Below are positions 10,447 through 22,832 of a stretch of 64,000 nucleotides of DNA, one piece after another. The notes under the pieces are model-generated. The model was not told the origin of the DNA. It did not search any database and saw only the letters and a list, made by a program, of their open reading frames with translations. The first letter of the stretch is position 1, and each line of letters begins with the position of its first letter. Source of the stretch: an uncultured Clostridia bacterium (GTDB lineage: Bacteria > Bacillota > Clostridia > Christensenellales > Pumilibacteraceae); NCBI GenBank assembly GCA_948440265.1, contig CAOJOK010000005.1, positions 1 through 64,000 of the forward strand. Direction: 5' to 3'. The translations under genes and the position numbers were made by a program.

Positions 10447-10623
10447 TTTTTTAGCAGGTCATCGACTTTCGAAAGAGAGTCTCGAAAACATAACCTTTCG
10501 TAGAAAACAAGTGTTCGCAAGAACGTAATGGAGTAATTCCGCTTGTCGAGGAAGATTCATAAGCCGCATTTTATATCGGTTTTTCATCGGTCCTCACTTG
10601 TTTTCGGTAAGGACCGATTTTTT
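10447..10623 (+). ncRNA. L10 leader (rplJ autoregulatory 5'UTR) ending in an intrinsic-terminator hairpin
   Basis: ~190-nt rplA-rplJ spacer with tcggtcctcacttgttttcggtaaggaccga followed by a T run (about 10588-10623) before the RBS/GTG of rplJ; position matches the Firmicutes L10 leader. Confidence 0.75.
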
Positions 10624-10639
10624 AAAGGAGGTAGAACAA

Positions 10640-11131
10640 GTGTCCGAAAAGATTATCAAGCAAAAGGAAGCGGAAGTGGACGCGCTTGCCGAAAAGTTCG
10701 GTAAAGCAAAAGGCATAGTTTTGGTAGACTATTGCGGAATGAGCGTCGCGGAAGACACCGCACTGCGCAACGCATTGCGCAAGGAGAGCGTCGAGTATAA
10801 GGTTATAAAAAACAGAATTATGCTTCGTGCGTTCGACAAAGCGGGTTATAAGGGCTTCGAAGAAGTTTTGCAGGGTACGAGCGCAGTCGCCATTTCATAC
10901 GACGACCCCGTAACGCCGGCGAAAATTCTGTCGGAAAACGCCAAGAAAATCAATAAGACGAAGCTGAAGGGCGGAGTTGTCGAAGGCAGTATAATGGACG
11001 AAAAGCAAATCGCCGCCGTCGCAAGCATACCGTCGAAAACGACGCTGCTGTCACAGCTTGTCGGATTGCTCACTTCGCCTATGCGCTCGCTCGCAGTCGC
11101 AGTCAGCGAAGTTGCAAAAAAGAACGCTTAA
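10640..11131 (+). CDS. rplJ: 50S ribosomal protein L10
   Basis: GTG start after AAAGGAGG; KAKGIVLVDYCGMSVAEDTALRNALRK. Confidence 0.97.
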   Translation: MSEKIIKQKEAEVDALAEKFGKAKGIVLVDYCGMSVAEDTALRNALRKESVEYKVIKNRIMLRAFDKAGYKGFEEVLQGTSAVAISYDDPVTPAKILSENAKKINKTKLKGGVVEGSIMDEKQIAAVASIPSKTTLLSQLVGLLTSPMRSLAVAVSEVAKKNA

Positions 11132-11213
11132 ATGCGTGTAGAAGAAACAAGGCAAATCAAGAGAGCCGACAGGAAAGTGTCGGAAACAAAAATTAATCGG
11201 AGGATATTTTAAA

Positions 11214-11588
11214 ATGGCAGATTTGAAAAAGCTGTTGGAAGAAGTAAAAGGTATGACTGTTCTCGAACTCAACGAGTTCGTGAAAATGATTGAAGAGGAG
11301 TTCGGCGTATCGGCGGCTGCTATGGCAGTTGCGGCTCCTGCGGCAGGCGGCGCGGCTGCACCCGCAGAAGAAGAGCAGACCGAATTCACCGTTGTGCTGA
11401 AAGAAATCGGCGCAAACAAGATTGCGGTTATCAAAGTTGCGAGAGAAGCTACCGGTCTCGGACTCGGCGAAGCAAAAGCGCTCGTAGACGGCGCACCTTC
11501 CACCGTAAAAGAAGGTTTGAGCAAGGAAGCGGCTACCGAACTTGTAAACAAGTTCAAGGAAGCAGGCGCAACCGCCGAAATGAAGTAA
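11214..11588 (+). CDS. rplL: 50S ribosomal protein L7/L12
   Basis: [42 protein letters not shown]-type C-terminal domain. Confidence 0.98.
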   Translation: MADLKKLLEEVKGMTVLELNEFVKMIEEEFGVSAAAMAVAAPAAGGAAAPAEEEQTEFTVVLKEIGANKIAVIKVAREATGLGLGEAKALVDGAPSTVKEGLSKEAATELVNKFKEAGATAEMK

Positions 11589-11616
11589 GTTTTACTTTAT
11601 ATTTTGCACATCGTCA

Positions 11617-11646
11617 AAACCCCTTGTCTATGCAAGGGGTTTTTAT
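11617..11646 (+). terminator. Intrinsic terminator after rplL
   Basis: aaaccccttgtctatgcaaggggtttttatttt. Confidence 0.85.
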
Positions 11647-11657
11647 TTTGCCGATAT

Positions 11658-12506
11658 TTATATTTTATTTACAAATTTCATTATCTCGCTGCCGATTTCA
11701 TCGCTTTTGTAATGATGAATATAGTGTCCGCAGTTAAAACAAATCAAATCCGCTTTCATTGTTTTAGCAAATCTATTTTGCTCCGAAAGCCAATTTTTCA
11801 TAGTTTGCTTTCCGTCGGATGAAAACAGAAGTGTCGGACATTCTATTTCACCGCCGTTTTCCACTATTTCGGCGTTTTTCAGAACCTCTTTTGCTTCACC
11901 TATAAAACAGTCGTTAAAAGCATTTCTCTTGATTAGTAACCGTTGTTGTTTTACTTCTTCTTTGCTTAACGATATTTTATTGACAGGGCACAGGAAGGGT
12001 ATATTTTGAATTTTGAGCTTTCGGTAAAGCCGCATAGATTTAATTTTTTTCTCGATGACGGCATTCGACCAGTTTTTATATGCCGTCGGGGTTGCCATAT
12101 CCAAACCGATAATACCCTTTACCTTTTCAGGGTATAGCTGTTTCCATCTTATAGCTTCTAATCCCGACATTGAATGAGGAACCAGAATGTACGGACCCGG
12201 TTCGTTTAACGAATCCAAAGCTTGCTTTTCCTGTTTGACTACCGTATCGATGTTGAAACCGTAATCGAAAATATCGGAATATCCGTATCCGAATTTTTCG
12301 ATAACTATAATCCTGAAATTATTGACTAATTTATCGTACAGAATTTTAAAATCGTATACGGGTGACGCTGTTCCGCTGCCCGACATAAAAACAAGCGTAG
12401 GATTGTTCTTTTCTCCTGCCCGATAAACGTGCATATTATGATTGTCTATATTGACCATTTCGCCGTTGCATTTCAGAATTGTTTTCATAAATACGTTCCT
12501 GTACAA
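11658..12506 (-). CDS. Alpha/beta hydrolase
   Basis: LVFMSGSGTASP, LVPHSMSGLEAIRW (nucleophile elbow), FNCGHYIHH. Confidence 0.85.
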   Translation of the reverse strand: MYRNVFMKTILKCNGEMVNIDNHNMHVYRAGEKNNPTLVFMSGSGTASPVYDFKILYDKLVNNFRIIVIEKFGYGYSDIFDYGFNIDTVVKQEKQALDSLNEPGPYILVPHSMSGLEAIRWKQLYPEKVKGIIGLDMATPTAYKNWSNAVIEKKIKSMRLYRKLKIQNIPFLCPVNKISLSKEEVKQQRLLIKRNAFNDCFIGEAKEVLKNAEIVENGGEIECPTLLFSSDGKQTMKNWLSEQNRFAKTMKADLICFNCGHYIHHYKSDEIGSEIMKFVNKI

Positions 12507-12550
12507 TATTGTCCGTCTGCGGTTATTATATCACAGACGAACAAAAAAGT

Positions 12551-12583
12551 AAATAAGCCCACTGCCTTGCAATGAGCTTATTT
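12551..12583. terminator. Bidirectional hairpin (aaataagc...gcttattt) downstream of gdhA
   Basis: 8-bp stem flanked by A and T runs. Confidence 0.6.
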
Positions 12584-12632
12584 TTGTCTCGTGGTAATGC
12601 TTTAAAATTGTTTGTGCGCAAATCTGTCGATT

Positions 12633-13967
<1,335 letters not shown>

Positions 13968-14035
13968 TTATTCTCCTTTAAAGATACAATAAATTCTTTA
14001 ATCGCTTTATCGTGTTAAAGTAATTACATTATAAA

Positions 14036-14073
14036 AAAACCGCTCCTTTAAGTCAACGATTTAAGGGGCGGTT
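14036..14073 (-). terminator. Intrinsic terminator downstream of DnaD-like gene
   Basis: aaaccgctcctttaa...tttaaggggcggttt with A run on + strand. Confidence 0.6.
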
Positions 14074-14096
14074 TGAGAAAAAAATTCGATTTTTTT

Positions 14097-15695
14097 TCAG
14101 ACTTTATTCGGGTCAAGGTCGGTTTCGGTCAGCCCGTGCTTGGCGAGAATTTTTTCGCGCTGTTTCATTATAGTCGTCAGGTCGGCATTTTCTCCGCGGG
14201 CAATGGCTATGTTTGCCAAGCGAAGCGCGCGTTCGTTTTCATAGAAATCGGGGTCGGAATCCATAAGTTTCTTTTTTAGGTCTGCGGCGGCGTCCAATTT
14301 CTTTTCGTCGTCCAGCTTTTTGAACATCGCCTCCAACTCTTCCGCGCTGTAAGTGCGCGTCGGCTGCGATTGAGTAGGGAAGGAAGACGCTTTTTCCGCT
14401 TCTTCCGCCGTCTTTAATCCGGCGTCGAACCAATTTGCGAGTATGGAGTCGGCATACGATACCGCATATTTTTTGCCTGCGGCTTTGTCGGCGGCAAGAG
14501 CAATCATTTCGTCGCTCATATTCCACTGCCGTTTCCACTTATAGAACGTATTTCTTTCGCCGACGTCCATTGCGCAGGTGACGCCGTGCGCCGTGAGCAA
14601 TTCTCCGACGTCTCTGCCGAGAGTGGCAAAAGCGTCTATGTCTGCGGCAGACAGCAGACCTTTGCGGTGGAAAGCGGTAACCGCGCCGTTCATACTTTCC
14701 AATGTACGCATATTGGCGGTCAGACAGTAGGTGGCAATCGTGACTAAAGTGTCGTCGGTGAACCCGAGCGACTGCCACTTGACGAGATAGTTTTCGATAA
14801 CGGAATCCAGCCTGTCGTAATTGAGCCCTATGCGGTGGAGTATCTCGCTCATAAGGTCATACTGTTTTTTGCGTTTTTCTTCGTATTCGTCTATTGCGGT
14901 TATGTCGGACAGGCGAAGTTCGTAATATTTGGACAGCAGTCTGTCCAAACCCTCCATACCGCCGCGTTTGATGTTTTTTGCGACGTGAATAATTGTTTCC
15001 GACTTGAACCCGAAAGTTTTCGTCCACTTTCCGTACAGTCTGCTGTCTTCGGGTTCGGACTTGCGTTTCAGCTTCAATGCCTTCAAAACCGCCGTCAAAT
15101 CGCGATATTGAAAATCGTATTCGCTTATTTTTTCCGATACGCCCTCGTAAGTCAGACAGCCTTCTTCGGCAAAGTTCCGCGCGACGGCGAGAATGTATGC
15201 CGTGTGAATATTGTCGCCCTTGATTTGCTTGCAATAGCCTATTATCATAAGCATTGCTTCCACTTCTATATGCAGGGTGTCCATAAGGTAGTAATATTCG
15301 TTGTATTCGTTGGGCAGAAAATTGCGGTTGGGGAAAAGAGCGTGCAATTGGTCGTTGAAGCCGCGGAATTTCTCCTTGGAATACTTGCGTATTTGTTTGG
15401 ACAGCGGCAGAACGGGGAGATATTCTATGTAGATTTCCTCGCCGTTTTTCGTCGATACCAAACCGTTTTCTTCCCAGTAGGCAAAGGCTTTCGACACGGT
15501 GTCCGTATCCGTTCCCGCCAAAGCCGCCAGCTTTTCGGGAGTTTGCGCGTCCGTAATTCCCTGCGCGGCGCACAGTCCGCAAAGATAGACTTTGACATAG
15601 TTTTCGGGTGCAAACGGTAAATACTGCGTTATGAACACGCCGTCTACATACAGTTTTCCGCTTTCGGCGGTTTCCCGCGATAATCGTGTGAACAT
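14097..15695 (-). CDS. DnaD-domain replication protein
   Basis: N-terminal wHTH-like region, DnaD-like repeats (YELRLSDITAIDEYEEKRKKQYDLMSEILHRIGLNYD). Confidence 0.65.
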   Translation of the reverse strand: MFTRLSRETAESGKLYVDGVFITQYLPFAPENYVKVYLCGLCAAQGITDAQTPEKLAALAGTDTDTVSKAFAYWEENGLVSTKNGEEIYIEYLPVLPLSKQIRKYSKEKFRGFNDQLHALFPNRNFLPNEYNEYYYLMDTLHIEVEAMLMIIGYCKQIKGDNIHTAYILAVARNFAEEGCLTYEGVSEKISEYDFQYRDLTAVLKALKLKRKSEPEDSRLYGKWTKTFGFKSETIIHVAKNIKRGGMEGLDRLLSKYYELRLSDITAIDEYEEKRKKQYDLMSEILHRIGLNYDRLDSVIENYLVKWQSLGFTDDTLVTIATYCLTANMRTLESMNGAVTAFHRKGLLSAADIDAFATLGRDVGELLTAHGVTCAMDVGERNTFYKWKRQWNMSDEMIALAADKAAGKKYAVSYADSILANWFDAGLKTAEEAEKASSFPTQSQPTRTYSAEELEAMFKKLDDEKKLDAAADLKKKLMDSDPDFYENERALRLANIAIARGENADLTTIMKQREKILAKHGLTETDLDPNKV

Positions 15696-15809
15696 TACTT
15701 TATCCTCGAAGTTGAAGTATTGACATTATAGCATTTAAAGTGGTATAATGTCAATCACAGCGACACGGTTGCATTTTTAAATCGCGCGCACGTTTAAAGG
15801 AAAGGATAT

Positions 15810-16922
15810 ATGAAAATATTACATACTTCCGATTGGCATCTCGGAAAAAGACTTCCGCCGTTCGACAGAACGGACGAACAGAAAGAAGTTTTGAAAGAAA
15901 TAGAAAAAATCGTTGTCGACAACAAAGTTGACGTGCTTATAGTGGCAGGCGACGTTTTCGACGTATCGATACCGCCTGCGCTTGCCGAGGAGATGTTCTA
16001 TCGCGCCGCTCTCGACCTGTCGCGCCACTGTCTTGTGGCGGCGGTTGCGGGCAATCACGACGACGGAGACAGGCTTAAAGCTCCCGATATGCTGGCAAAG
16101 GCGAGCGGTATACTTTTATGCGGCGGTTTCGACTGCTTTAACCTTGCGTGCGACTGCGTCGAAGCAAAAAGGGGCGGAATCATCTATCGCAAAAACGGCG
16201 AGCGGCTGAATCTGGCTCTGTGCCCTTATTTGACGGAATCGAGAAAGGGCGACCCGCCTGCGCAGGACTTTGCGGCATATGTCTCGCAGATTTTAAACGC
16301 ACGGGCGTCTGACGTGTTTTCCGACGACGGGTGCAATATTTTGGTGGCGCACCTGTTTATGTCGGGTTCGCTGACGGGAGAGGAAAGAGAGCTCGGTTCG
16401 GCGAAAATGTTGCCGCTCTCGGTATTGCCGAAATGCGACTATACGGCACTGGGGCACATACACCGCCCGATGAAACTTGCCGATAACGTCTTTTACAGCG
16501 GAAGCATACTGAACTATGCGTTTGACGGACACGAAAAAAAGGAAGTCATTCTTTTCGATACGGTCACAAAAGAGACCAAGCATATTCCGTTGACTTCGGG
16601 CAAAAAACTTATAACGGCAAAAGTAAACGGCTTCGAGTCCGCGCTCGACGCAATCGAGTCGGCAGGCGACAATTTTGTGAAAATCGTGTATGACTGCGCC
16701 GTACCGCTTTCGGCGTCGCAGACCGTACAGTTGGAGAAAGCGGGAAAACTCGTGCAGTTGGAGATAGTGCCGCAGGGGGTAAAGCGGGAGGCTTCGCGTC
16801 GAGCGCATAAGAGTGCACAGGAACTTTTCGAAGAATATTACCGCAGTTTGAACGGCGGTGAAAACGCTCCCGAAGATTTGGTGGCGGAATTCCTTTCGCT
16901 TTTCGAAAAGGAGGAAGTATGA
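15810..16922 (+). CDS. sbcD: Exonuclease SbcD
   Basis: MKILHTSDWHLGKRL, VAGDVFD, AVAGNHDDGDRL, GHIHRP. Confidence 0.96.
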   Translation: MKILHTSDWHLGKRLPPFDRTDEQKEVLKEIEKIVVDNKVDVLIVAGDVFDVSIPPALAEEMFYRAALDLSRHCLVAAVAGNHDDGDRLKAPDMLAKASGILLCGGFDCFNLACDCVEAKRGGIIYRKNGERLNLALCPYLTESRKGDPPAQDFAAYVSQILNARASDVFSDDGCNILVAHLFMSGSLTGEERELGSAKMLPLSVLPKCDYTALGHIHRPMKLADNVFYSGSILNYAFDGHEKKEVILFDTVTKETKHIPLTSGKKLITAKVNGFESALDAIESAGDNFVKIVYDCAVPLSASQTVQLEKAGKLVQLEIVPQGVKREASRRAHKSAQELFEEYYRSLNGGENAPEDLVAEFLSLFEKEEV

Positions 16923-19249
16923 AACCGTTAAGACTGACAATCGAAAACATAAAGAGCTTTACGGAAAGACAGACCGTAGATTTCACGACATTGGAAAAGA
17001 GCAGAATTTTTGTTATATGCGGTGTGACGGGCGCAGGCAAGACCACGGTTTTGGACAGTATCGTGCTGGCGCTGTACGGCAATAAGAGCGACGGACTCAA
17101 GATTGACGAGTATGTCAATATAAAGAGCGAAAAGGGTTATATCGAATTCGATTTCGAAGTTTTTGTCGGCGGCGAAAACAAATCTTACCGTGTGACGAGA
17201 ACGTTCTATCGTACAAAAAACAGAAGCAGTAAAGCACAGCTTATAGACCTTGACACGCAAACGGTTTTGTGCGAAGGCGGAGATAAGGTTACGGCGCAAG
17301 TCAGAGAACTGATAGGACTGAACGAAGAAAATTTCACAAAGGTAATCGTATTGCAGCAGGGCAAGTACGGAGAGTTTTTGAAAGCCACTCGAAAGGACAG
17401 AACGGAGCTGGTGGGCAATCTTTTCAAGTTGGAAAAATACCGCGATTTATATAAAAGAGCGTCTGCCGAAAAGAGCGAAGTGCAAGCGGAAATCGACGCT
17501 CTCGACGACTATCTCGACGGCAAAAAAGAATTGACGGCGGCGGCAATCGCCGAGAAAAACAAGAACTTGAAAGCTACGGCGAAAGCGGAAAAGGAGCTGA
17601 ATAAGACGATAGCCGACTTGAAAAAAACCGCCGACGCTTTCAGTCGCGCTTCCGTTGCCTATGCCGATTACGAGAAGTCGCTTACATCCTTGAAAAAGGC
17701 GGAAGAAACGCTGAAAGAGAAAGTCGGAGCGTTGACCGAGTTCGAGAAAAACAGCTTGCAGAATGGAGATGATGACGCCAAATCGAATGTTTACATAGAA
17801 AAAATATCGCAGGCGAAGATAAAACTCGGTATGATTGAAGGGCGGAAAGAGAATGTTTCGCGCTTTATAAAGCTGGGTATCGACTTGAAAGACAAGCGCG
17901 AAGAATACAGAAAGGAACGTGAAAAATTCGAAAAAGAAAAAGCCGAGCACGATAAGCTTAAAGACAGAGAAAAATCCGCCGCCGAGCAAATCGCAAAGTT
18001 GAGAGCGTCGGCGGAAAGCTGCGGGATTGTCATAGAAAACAATGCGTCGAGTGCGGACATTCAGCAGATGATAGGAAGTCACCGTCTTATGAATGCGGCG
18101 GCGGCAATTAAATTGCAGTTAAAGGACGGAGAAGAATGTCCCGTCTGCGGCGGCGCCGTTTGTGAAGACAGGGGAGCAAAGATAGACGAAAATTTCGAAA
18201 AGTGCGACAAAGTGCTTTTAGAGCTTGCGAAAAAGGCGGCGGAAAGAGAGGAAACGGAAAGACAGCTTTCGCGCTTTCATTTGGACAAATCGAGCGAACT
18301 GCTGCAAAATCTCGAAGAAGCGGGTCGGACGTTGAAAGAGGATTACGACAAGTTATCCGAACAGCTCGACGGGCTTACCGATAACGATAAATACGAGAAA
18401 GCCTTGAGTGCGGCAGAAAAAGACGTTGCCGCTATGCAAAAGGAATACGACGAATTCAAAAAGAGCGTGGACGAGAGAGAAAGCAATCATAAACGGCTTA
18501 TTGCCGAGAAGTCGTCGGCGCTCGGCGCATACGAGTCTTGCGTTCGAAGTGCCGACGCGGTAAAGTGCGAGAAGCCGGATGAGAAAAAAATGAAAGAGTG
18601 CGAGCAGTCGCTGGAAGAAGCGGAGACGCAAAGAGATACGGTGCGCAATGAGATTAGCGTGCTTAAAATAGGTATCGAAGCCGACGAAAAAGAGCTTGCC
18701 GTCAAGAGAGTAAAGGAGAGCGCCAAACGCAGGCTTACGGCGCGTACGGACAGACTGGGTCAGCTTATGAAGATGTTTAAGGGCGACGCCTTTTTGCAGT
18801 TCATTTCGCAGGAGTACATAGAAGACTTTTGTGTCGACGCGTCCGAATATCTCTCGAGAATGTCGGGCGGCTGTTATACTCTCGGTTATGACGGAAACGA
18901 CTTTTTCGTTATGGATTTCCGCGCCGGCAATCTCGAAAGGAGCGTCAAAACGCTGTCGGGCGGTGAGACGTTTTTGGCGTCGCTTTCGCTTGCCATAGCC
19001 GTATCGAGAAGTATCGCGGCAAAGAATACGTCGGGGCTTAAATTCGACTTTCTGTTTTTGGACGAAGGCTTCGGCACTCTGCACGAGGACGCGATAGGCG
19101 TGGTGGAAAGAGCGCTGCGCTCTTTGTCGAAAGAAACTCTGGTGGGCATTGTCACTCACCGCAATGAGTTGAGCGAGCTCATTCCCGACAAACTGGTTAT
19201 TGAGAGCGCGACGGAATCGCAGGGCAGTAAAATAAAGGTTGTCGGCTAA
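16919..19249 (+). CDS. sbcC: Exonuclease SbcC (SMC-like)
   Basis: ICGVTGAGKTTVLDSI Walker A, CPVCGG zinc hook, LSGGETFLASLSLA, FLFLDEGFGTL. Confidence 0.96.
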   Translation: MKPLRLTIENIKSFTERQTVDFTTLEKSRIFVICGVTGAGKTTVLDSIVLALYGNKSDGLKIDEYVNIKSEKGYIEFDFEVFVGGENKSYRVTRTFYRTKNRSSKAQLIDLDTQTVLCEGGDKVTAQVRELIGLNEENFTKVIVLQQGKYGEFLKATRKDRTELVGNLFKLEKYRDLYKRASAEKSEVQAEIDALDDYLDGKKELTAAAIAEKNKNLKATAKAEKELNKTIADLKKTADAFSRASVAYADYEKSLTSLKKAEETLKEKVGALTEFEKNSLQNGDDDAKSNVYIEKISQAKIKLGMIEGRKENVSRFIKLGIDLKDKREEYRKEREKFEKEKAEHDKLKDREKSAAEQIAKLRASAESCGIVIENNASSADIQQMIGSHRLMNAAAAIKLQLKDGEECPVCGGAVCEDRGAKIDENFEKCDKVLLELAKKAAEREETERQLSRFHLDKSSELLQNLEEAGRTLKEDYDKLSEQLDGLTDNDKYEKALSAAEKDVAAMQKEYDEFKKSVDERESNHKRLIAEKSSALGAYESCVRSADAVKCEKPDEKKMKECEQSLEEAETQRDTVRNEISVLKIGIEADEKELAVKRVKESAKRRLTARTDRLGQLMKMFKGDAFLQFISQEYIEDFCVDASEYLSRMSGGCYTLGYDGNDFFVMDFRAGNLERSVKTLSGGETFLASLSLAIAVSRSIAAKNTSGLKFDFLFLDEGFGTLHEDAIGVVERALRSLSKETLVGIVTHRNELSELIPDKLVIESATESQGSKIKVVG

Positions 19250-19328
19250 ATCGCGATAACGGCGTCGAAACGTTTGCGTTTGGCGAAAACAAGTGATATA
19301 ATTTATATTAGGATATAAGGAGTTTTTT

Positions 19329-19598
19329 ATGAAGGCAATCGTAACGGTACTCGGTCACGACAGAGTGGGCATAATTTCGGAGATAAGCAAGGAACTTGCC
19401 GCGCTTAAAGTGAACATAGAAGATATTTCGCAAACGCTTATGCAAAACTATTTCGTTATGATAATGATGACCGACGTATCCGAAAGTCCGCAGACAATCG
19501 CCCAGATAAATGCCCGTCTCAAAGCCGTCGGCGAAAAAATCGGTCTGGACGTGAGAGTTCAGCACGAAGACATTTTCAACTGTATGCACCGCATTTGA
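19329..19598 (+). CDS. ACT domain protein (UPF0237-like)
   Basis: MKAIVTVLGHDRVGIISEISKELAALKVNIEDISQTL. Confidence 0.9.
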   Translation: MKAIVTVLGHDRVGIISEISKELAALKVNIEDISQTLMQNYFVMIMMTDVSESPQTIAQINARLKAVGEKIGLDVRVQHEDIFNCMHRI

Positions 19599-19655
19599 AA
19601 TCGGTGCGAGAAGGCGGCATTAAGAGAAATCAAGGCACGGGAGGTTTAAGGTCGG

Positions 19656-20999
19656 GTGCTGAATACAAGTGAAATATTCGAAACGGTCAGTATGATTGAC
19701 TCGCAGAATCTCGATGTGAGAACGATAACGATGGCGTTATCGCTTTTCGATTGTATAGACACAAGCGCAAAAAAAACAGCCGACAAGGTGTATGAAAAGA
19801 TTGTGCGCCGTGCGGGCAGACTGGTCGAAGTCGGCGAAAACATCGCCGCCGAATACGGCGTGCCTATTGTGAATAAGCGCGTGTCCGTCACGCCCGTCAG
19901 TTTGATAGGCGCGGCAAGCGGCGGTTATATCGAAATAGCCAAAGCAATGGACAGGGCGGCTTCCGCAACGGGCATAGACTTCATAGGCGGATACACCGCG
20001 CTCGTGCAGAAGGCTATGACGGACGGCGAGAAAGCGTTTTTGGATACCATTCCGGAAGCAATCGCAGGCACGGACAAAGTCTGCTGTTCGGTCAATGTCG
20101 CGTCCACAAAGAGCGGTATAAATCTTGACGCGATAGGTATTATGGGCAAGAAAATCACCGAGCTTGCCCGCCTTTCGAACAGCTTCGGCTGCGGAAAGGT
20201 TGTGGTATTTGCCAATGCGGTGGAAGACAATCCGTTTATGGCAGGCGCGTTTAACGGCTGCGGAGAAGGCGACGCCGTCATAAACGTCGGCGTATCCGGA
20301 CCGGGCGTTGTAAAGTGCGCGCTGGAAAAAGTCAAGGACGCGGATATAACCGCGGTTGCCGAAACGGTGAAAAAGACGGCGTTTAAGATTACGCGAGTGG
20401 GACAGCTTGTCGCACGCGAAGCGGCGAAGCGCCTTCAAGCGGGATTCGGCATAGTCGACCTGTCGCTTGCGCCCACTCCGAAAATCGGCGATTCCGTGGC
20501 GCATATTCTGGAAGAAATGGGTCTGGAAAGCGTCGGCGCGGCAGGAACGACGGCTTGTCTGGCACTCTTGAACGACGCCGTCAAAAAGGGCGGCATAATG
20601 GCGTCCGACTCGGTCGGCGGTCTGTCGGGCGCGTTCATACCGGTGTCCGAAGACATAGGAATGATAAATGCCGTAAGGAAAAAAGCGCTGTCCATTGAAA
20701 AGCTGGAAGCTATGACGGCGGTGTGTTCGGTGGGACTGGATATGATTGCCGTTCCCGGAGATACGAGCGCGGAAGTCATATCGGCGATTATTGCCGACGA
20801 GTGCGCTATCGGCGTTGTGAACAATAAGACGACGGCAGTCAGAATAATTCCCGCTATCGGCAAAAAAGTGGGAGACGAAATAGATTTCGGCGGACTTTTG
20901 GGAACGGCGCCCGTTATGAGCGTCAGCGCGTATTCGCCCGCAAAGTTCATAAACCGCGGCGGACATATTCCGGCGCCGCTGCACAGCAATAAGAATTGA
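19656..20999 (+). CDS. PFL/UPF0210 (DUF711) family protein
   Basis: Follows the ACT gene as commonly observed; [37 protein letters not shown]. Confidence 0.88.
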   Translation: MLNTSEIFETVSMIDSQNLDVRTITMALSLFDCIDTSAKKTADKVYEKIVRRAGRLVEVGENIAAEYGVPIVNKRVSVTPVSLIGAASGGYIEIAKAMDRAASATGIDFIGGYTALVQKAMTDGEKAFLDTIPEAIAGTDKVCCSVNVASTKSGINLDAIGIMGKKITELARLSNSFGCGKVVVFANAVEDNPFMAGAFNGCGEGDAVINVGVSGPGVVKCALEKVKDADITAVAETVKKTAFKITRVGQLVAREAAKRLQAGFGIVDLSLAPTPKIGDSVAHILEEMGLESVGAAGTTACLALLNDAVKKGGIMASDSVGGLSGAFIPVSEDIGMINAVRKKALSIEKLEAMTAVCSVGLDMIAVPGDTSAEVISAIIADECAIGVVNNKTTAVRIIPAIGKKVGDEIDFGGLLGTAPVMSVSAYSPAKFINRGGHIPAPLHSNKN

Positions 21000-21039
21000 C
21001 GAAAATAATATAAAACGAAAACAAGGAGGCTTTACATAA

Positions 21040-22809
21040 ATGAAAAGAAGCGAAGTCAAGATTGAAGACAAATGGAAACTGGAAGATATTTACGAGTCCG
21101 ACGTTAAGTGGGAAGAGGAGTACAACGAGCTTGCAAAAGACGTAAGCAAGCCGCAGGAATACCGCGGCAGGCTTAACGATAAAGCTACTCTCAAAGAGTT
21201 TTTGGTTCTTGTGGATACTCTTTCTTTGAAAGCGGAGAGATTATACGGCTATGCGCATATGCGTAAAGACGAAGACGTGTCCAACGACAAGTATGTCGGT
21301 ATGTCGGACAGAGCTATGTCGCTGTATATCGCGCTTTCTTCGTCGCTTGCATTTATGGAGCCGGAGCTTTCCGCTTTGCCCGAAGAAACGCTGAAAGAAT
21401 TTGTCGCCGCCGCGGAGCTTAAAAATTACTCCTATATGCTCAAACAGATTCTGCGCGTCAAAGCGCACATTCTCGGCGAAGAAGGCGAGAAACTTTTGGC
21501 AATGGCGCAGGAGAGTCTCGGTTACTTCCAAAACACGTTCGCCGCAATCGACAATGTCGATTTGCCCTTGCCGAAAGTAAAAGGGGAAGACGGTAAAAAG
21601 ATTCAACTTACGCACGGAACATATTCCTATCTGCTTTCGTCCAAAGACAGAGAAGTCAGAAAAGGCGCTTTCAAAGGTATGTACGGAGCCGTAAAGAGTC
21701 TCATAAATACGATTGCGTCCAATTATACGGGCTCGGTCAAGCACGACAATTTCTATGCCCGTGCGCGCGGTTTTTCTTCTCCGCTCGAACAGGCGCTCTA
21801 TATGGGAGATATACCGACTGCGGTTTACGACAACTTGATTAAACACGTGTCCGACAATCTTTCCGTCGTGCACGACTATGTCCGCTATCGCAAGCAGCAG
21901 CTCGGCGGAGAACTCAATATGTACGATATGTATGTGTCGCTCGTGGAAGGCGCCGATTTGTCGCTCGACTTCGAAGAAGCTTTCGAGCTGGTCAAAAAAG
22001 GCTTGAAGCCGCTCGGTGAAGACTATCAAAAGCTGTTGTGCAGAGCGCGCAGCGAGCGTTGGATGGATGTGTACGAAACGGATAACAAGCGCAGCGGCGC
22101 TTATCAGTCGGGCTGCTATGGCACGCACCCGTTTGTGCTTTTGAACTATTCTCGCACCACGCACGACGTATTCACGATTGCGCACGAACTCGGACACGCA
22201 ATGCACTCGCATTATTCCGACTCCGCTCTGCCGTATTCGCAGGCAGGCTATGCGATTTTCGTCGCCGAAGTCGCGTCGACCGTAAACGAAGTATTGCTCC
22301 TGAAGTATCTTTTGAAAGAGACCAAAGACGTCAAACTCAAAAAATTCCTTTTGAGCTATTATCTCGATATGTTCCGCACGACGCTTTTCCGTCAGACTAT
22401 GTTTGCGGAGTTTGAAAAGAACGCGCACGAAATGGATTTGAACGGTCAGCCGCTTACTCCCGCGTCGCTTTCCGATATGTACTATGAACTGAATAAGAAG
22501 TATTACGGCGACGGAGTTACGCACAACGACGAGATAAGATACGAATGGGCGAGAATACCGCATTTCTATACCGCGTTCTATGTCTACAAGTATGCGACTG
22601 GTATTACCAGTGCGGTCAATATAGCGAACGGTATTTTAAAGGACGGCAAAAACGTCGATAATTACAAGAAATTCCTTTCCGCAGGCGGCACAGATTCCCC
22701 GTATGAGATTTTGAAGATTGCAGGTGTGGACTTAAAGACGGCACAGCCCTATGAAGTGGCTATGAAGGAATTTGCCGATACTTTGGCGCAACTGAAAGAG
22801 TTGAAATAA
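21040..22809 (+). CDS. pepF: Oligoendopeptidase F (M3)
   Basis: FTIAHELGHAMHSHYS zinc motif, full M3B architecture. Confidence 0.95.
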   Translation: MKRSEVKIEDKWKLEDIYESDVKWEEEYNELAKDVSKPQEYRGRLNDKATLKEFLVLVDTLSLKAERLYGYAHMRKDEDVSNDKYVGMSDRAMSLYIALSSSLAFMEPELSALPEETLKEFVAAAELKNYSYMLKQILRVKAHILGEEGEKLLAMAQESLGYFQNTFAAIDNVDLPLPKVKGEDGKKIQLTHGTYSYLLSSKDREVRKGAFKGMYGAVKSLINTIASNYTGSVKHDNFYARARGFSSPLEQALYMGDIPTAVYDNLIKHVSDNLSVVHDYVRYRKQQLGGELNMYDMYVSLVEGADLSLDFEEAFELVKKGLKPLGEDYQKLLCRARSERWMDVYETDNKRSGAYQSGCYGTHPFVLLNYSRTTHDVFTIAHELGHAMHSHYSDSALPYSQAGYAIFVAEVASTVNEVLLLKYLLKETKDVKLKKFLLSYYLDMFRTTLFRQTMFAEFEKNAHEMDLNGQPLTPASLSDMYYELNKKYYGDGVTHNDEIRYEWARIPHFYTAFYVYKYATGITSAVNIANGILKDGKNVDNYKKFLSAGGTDSPYEILKIAGVDLKTAQPYEVAMKEFADTLAQLKELK

Positions 22810-22832
22810 AAGATTTTAAGGCAGGTGTTCTT

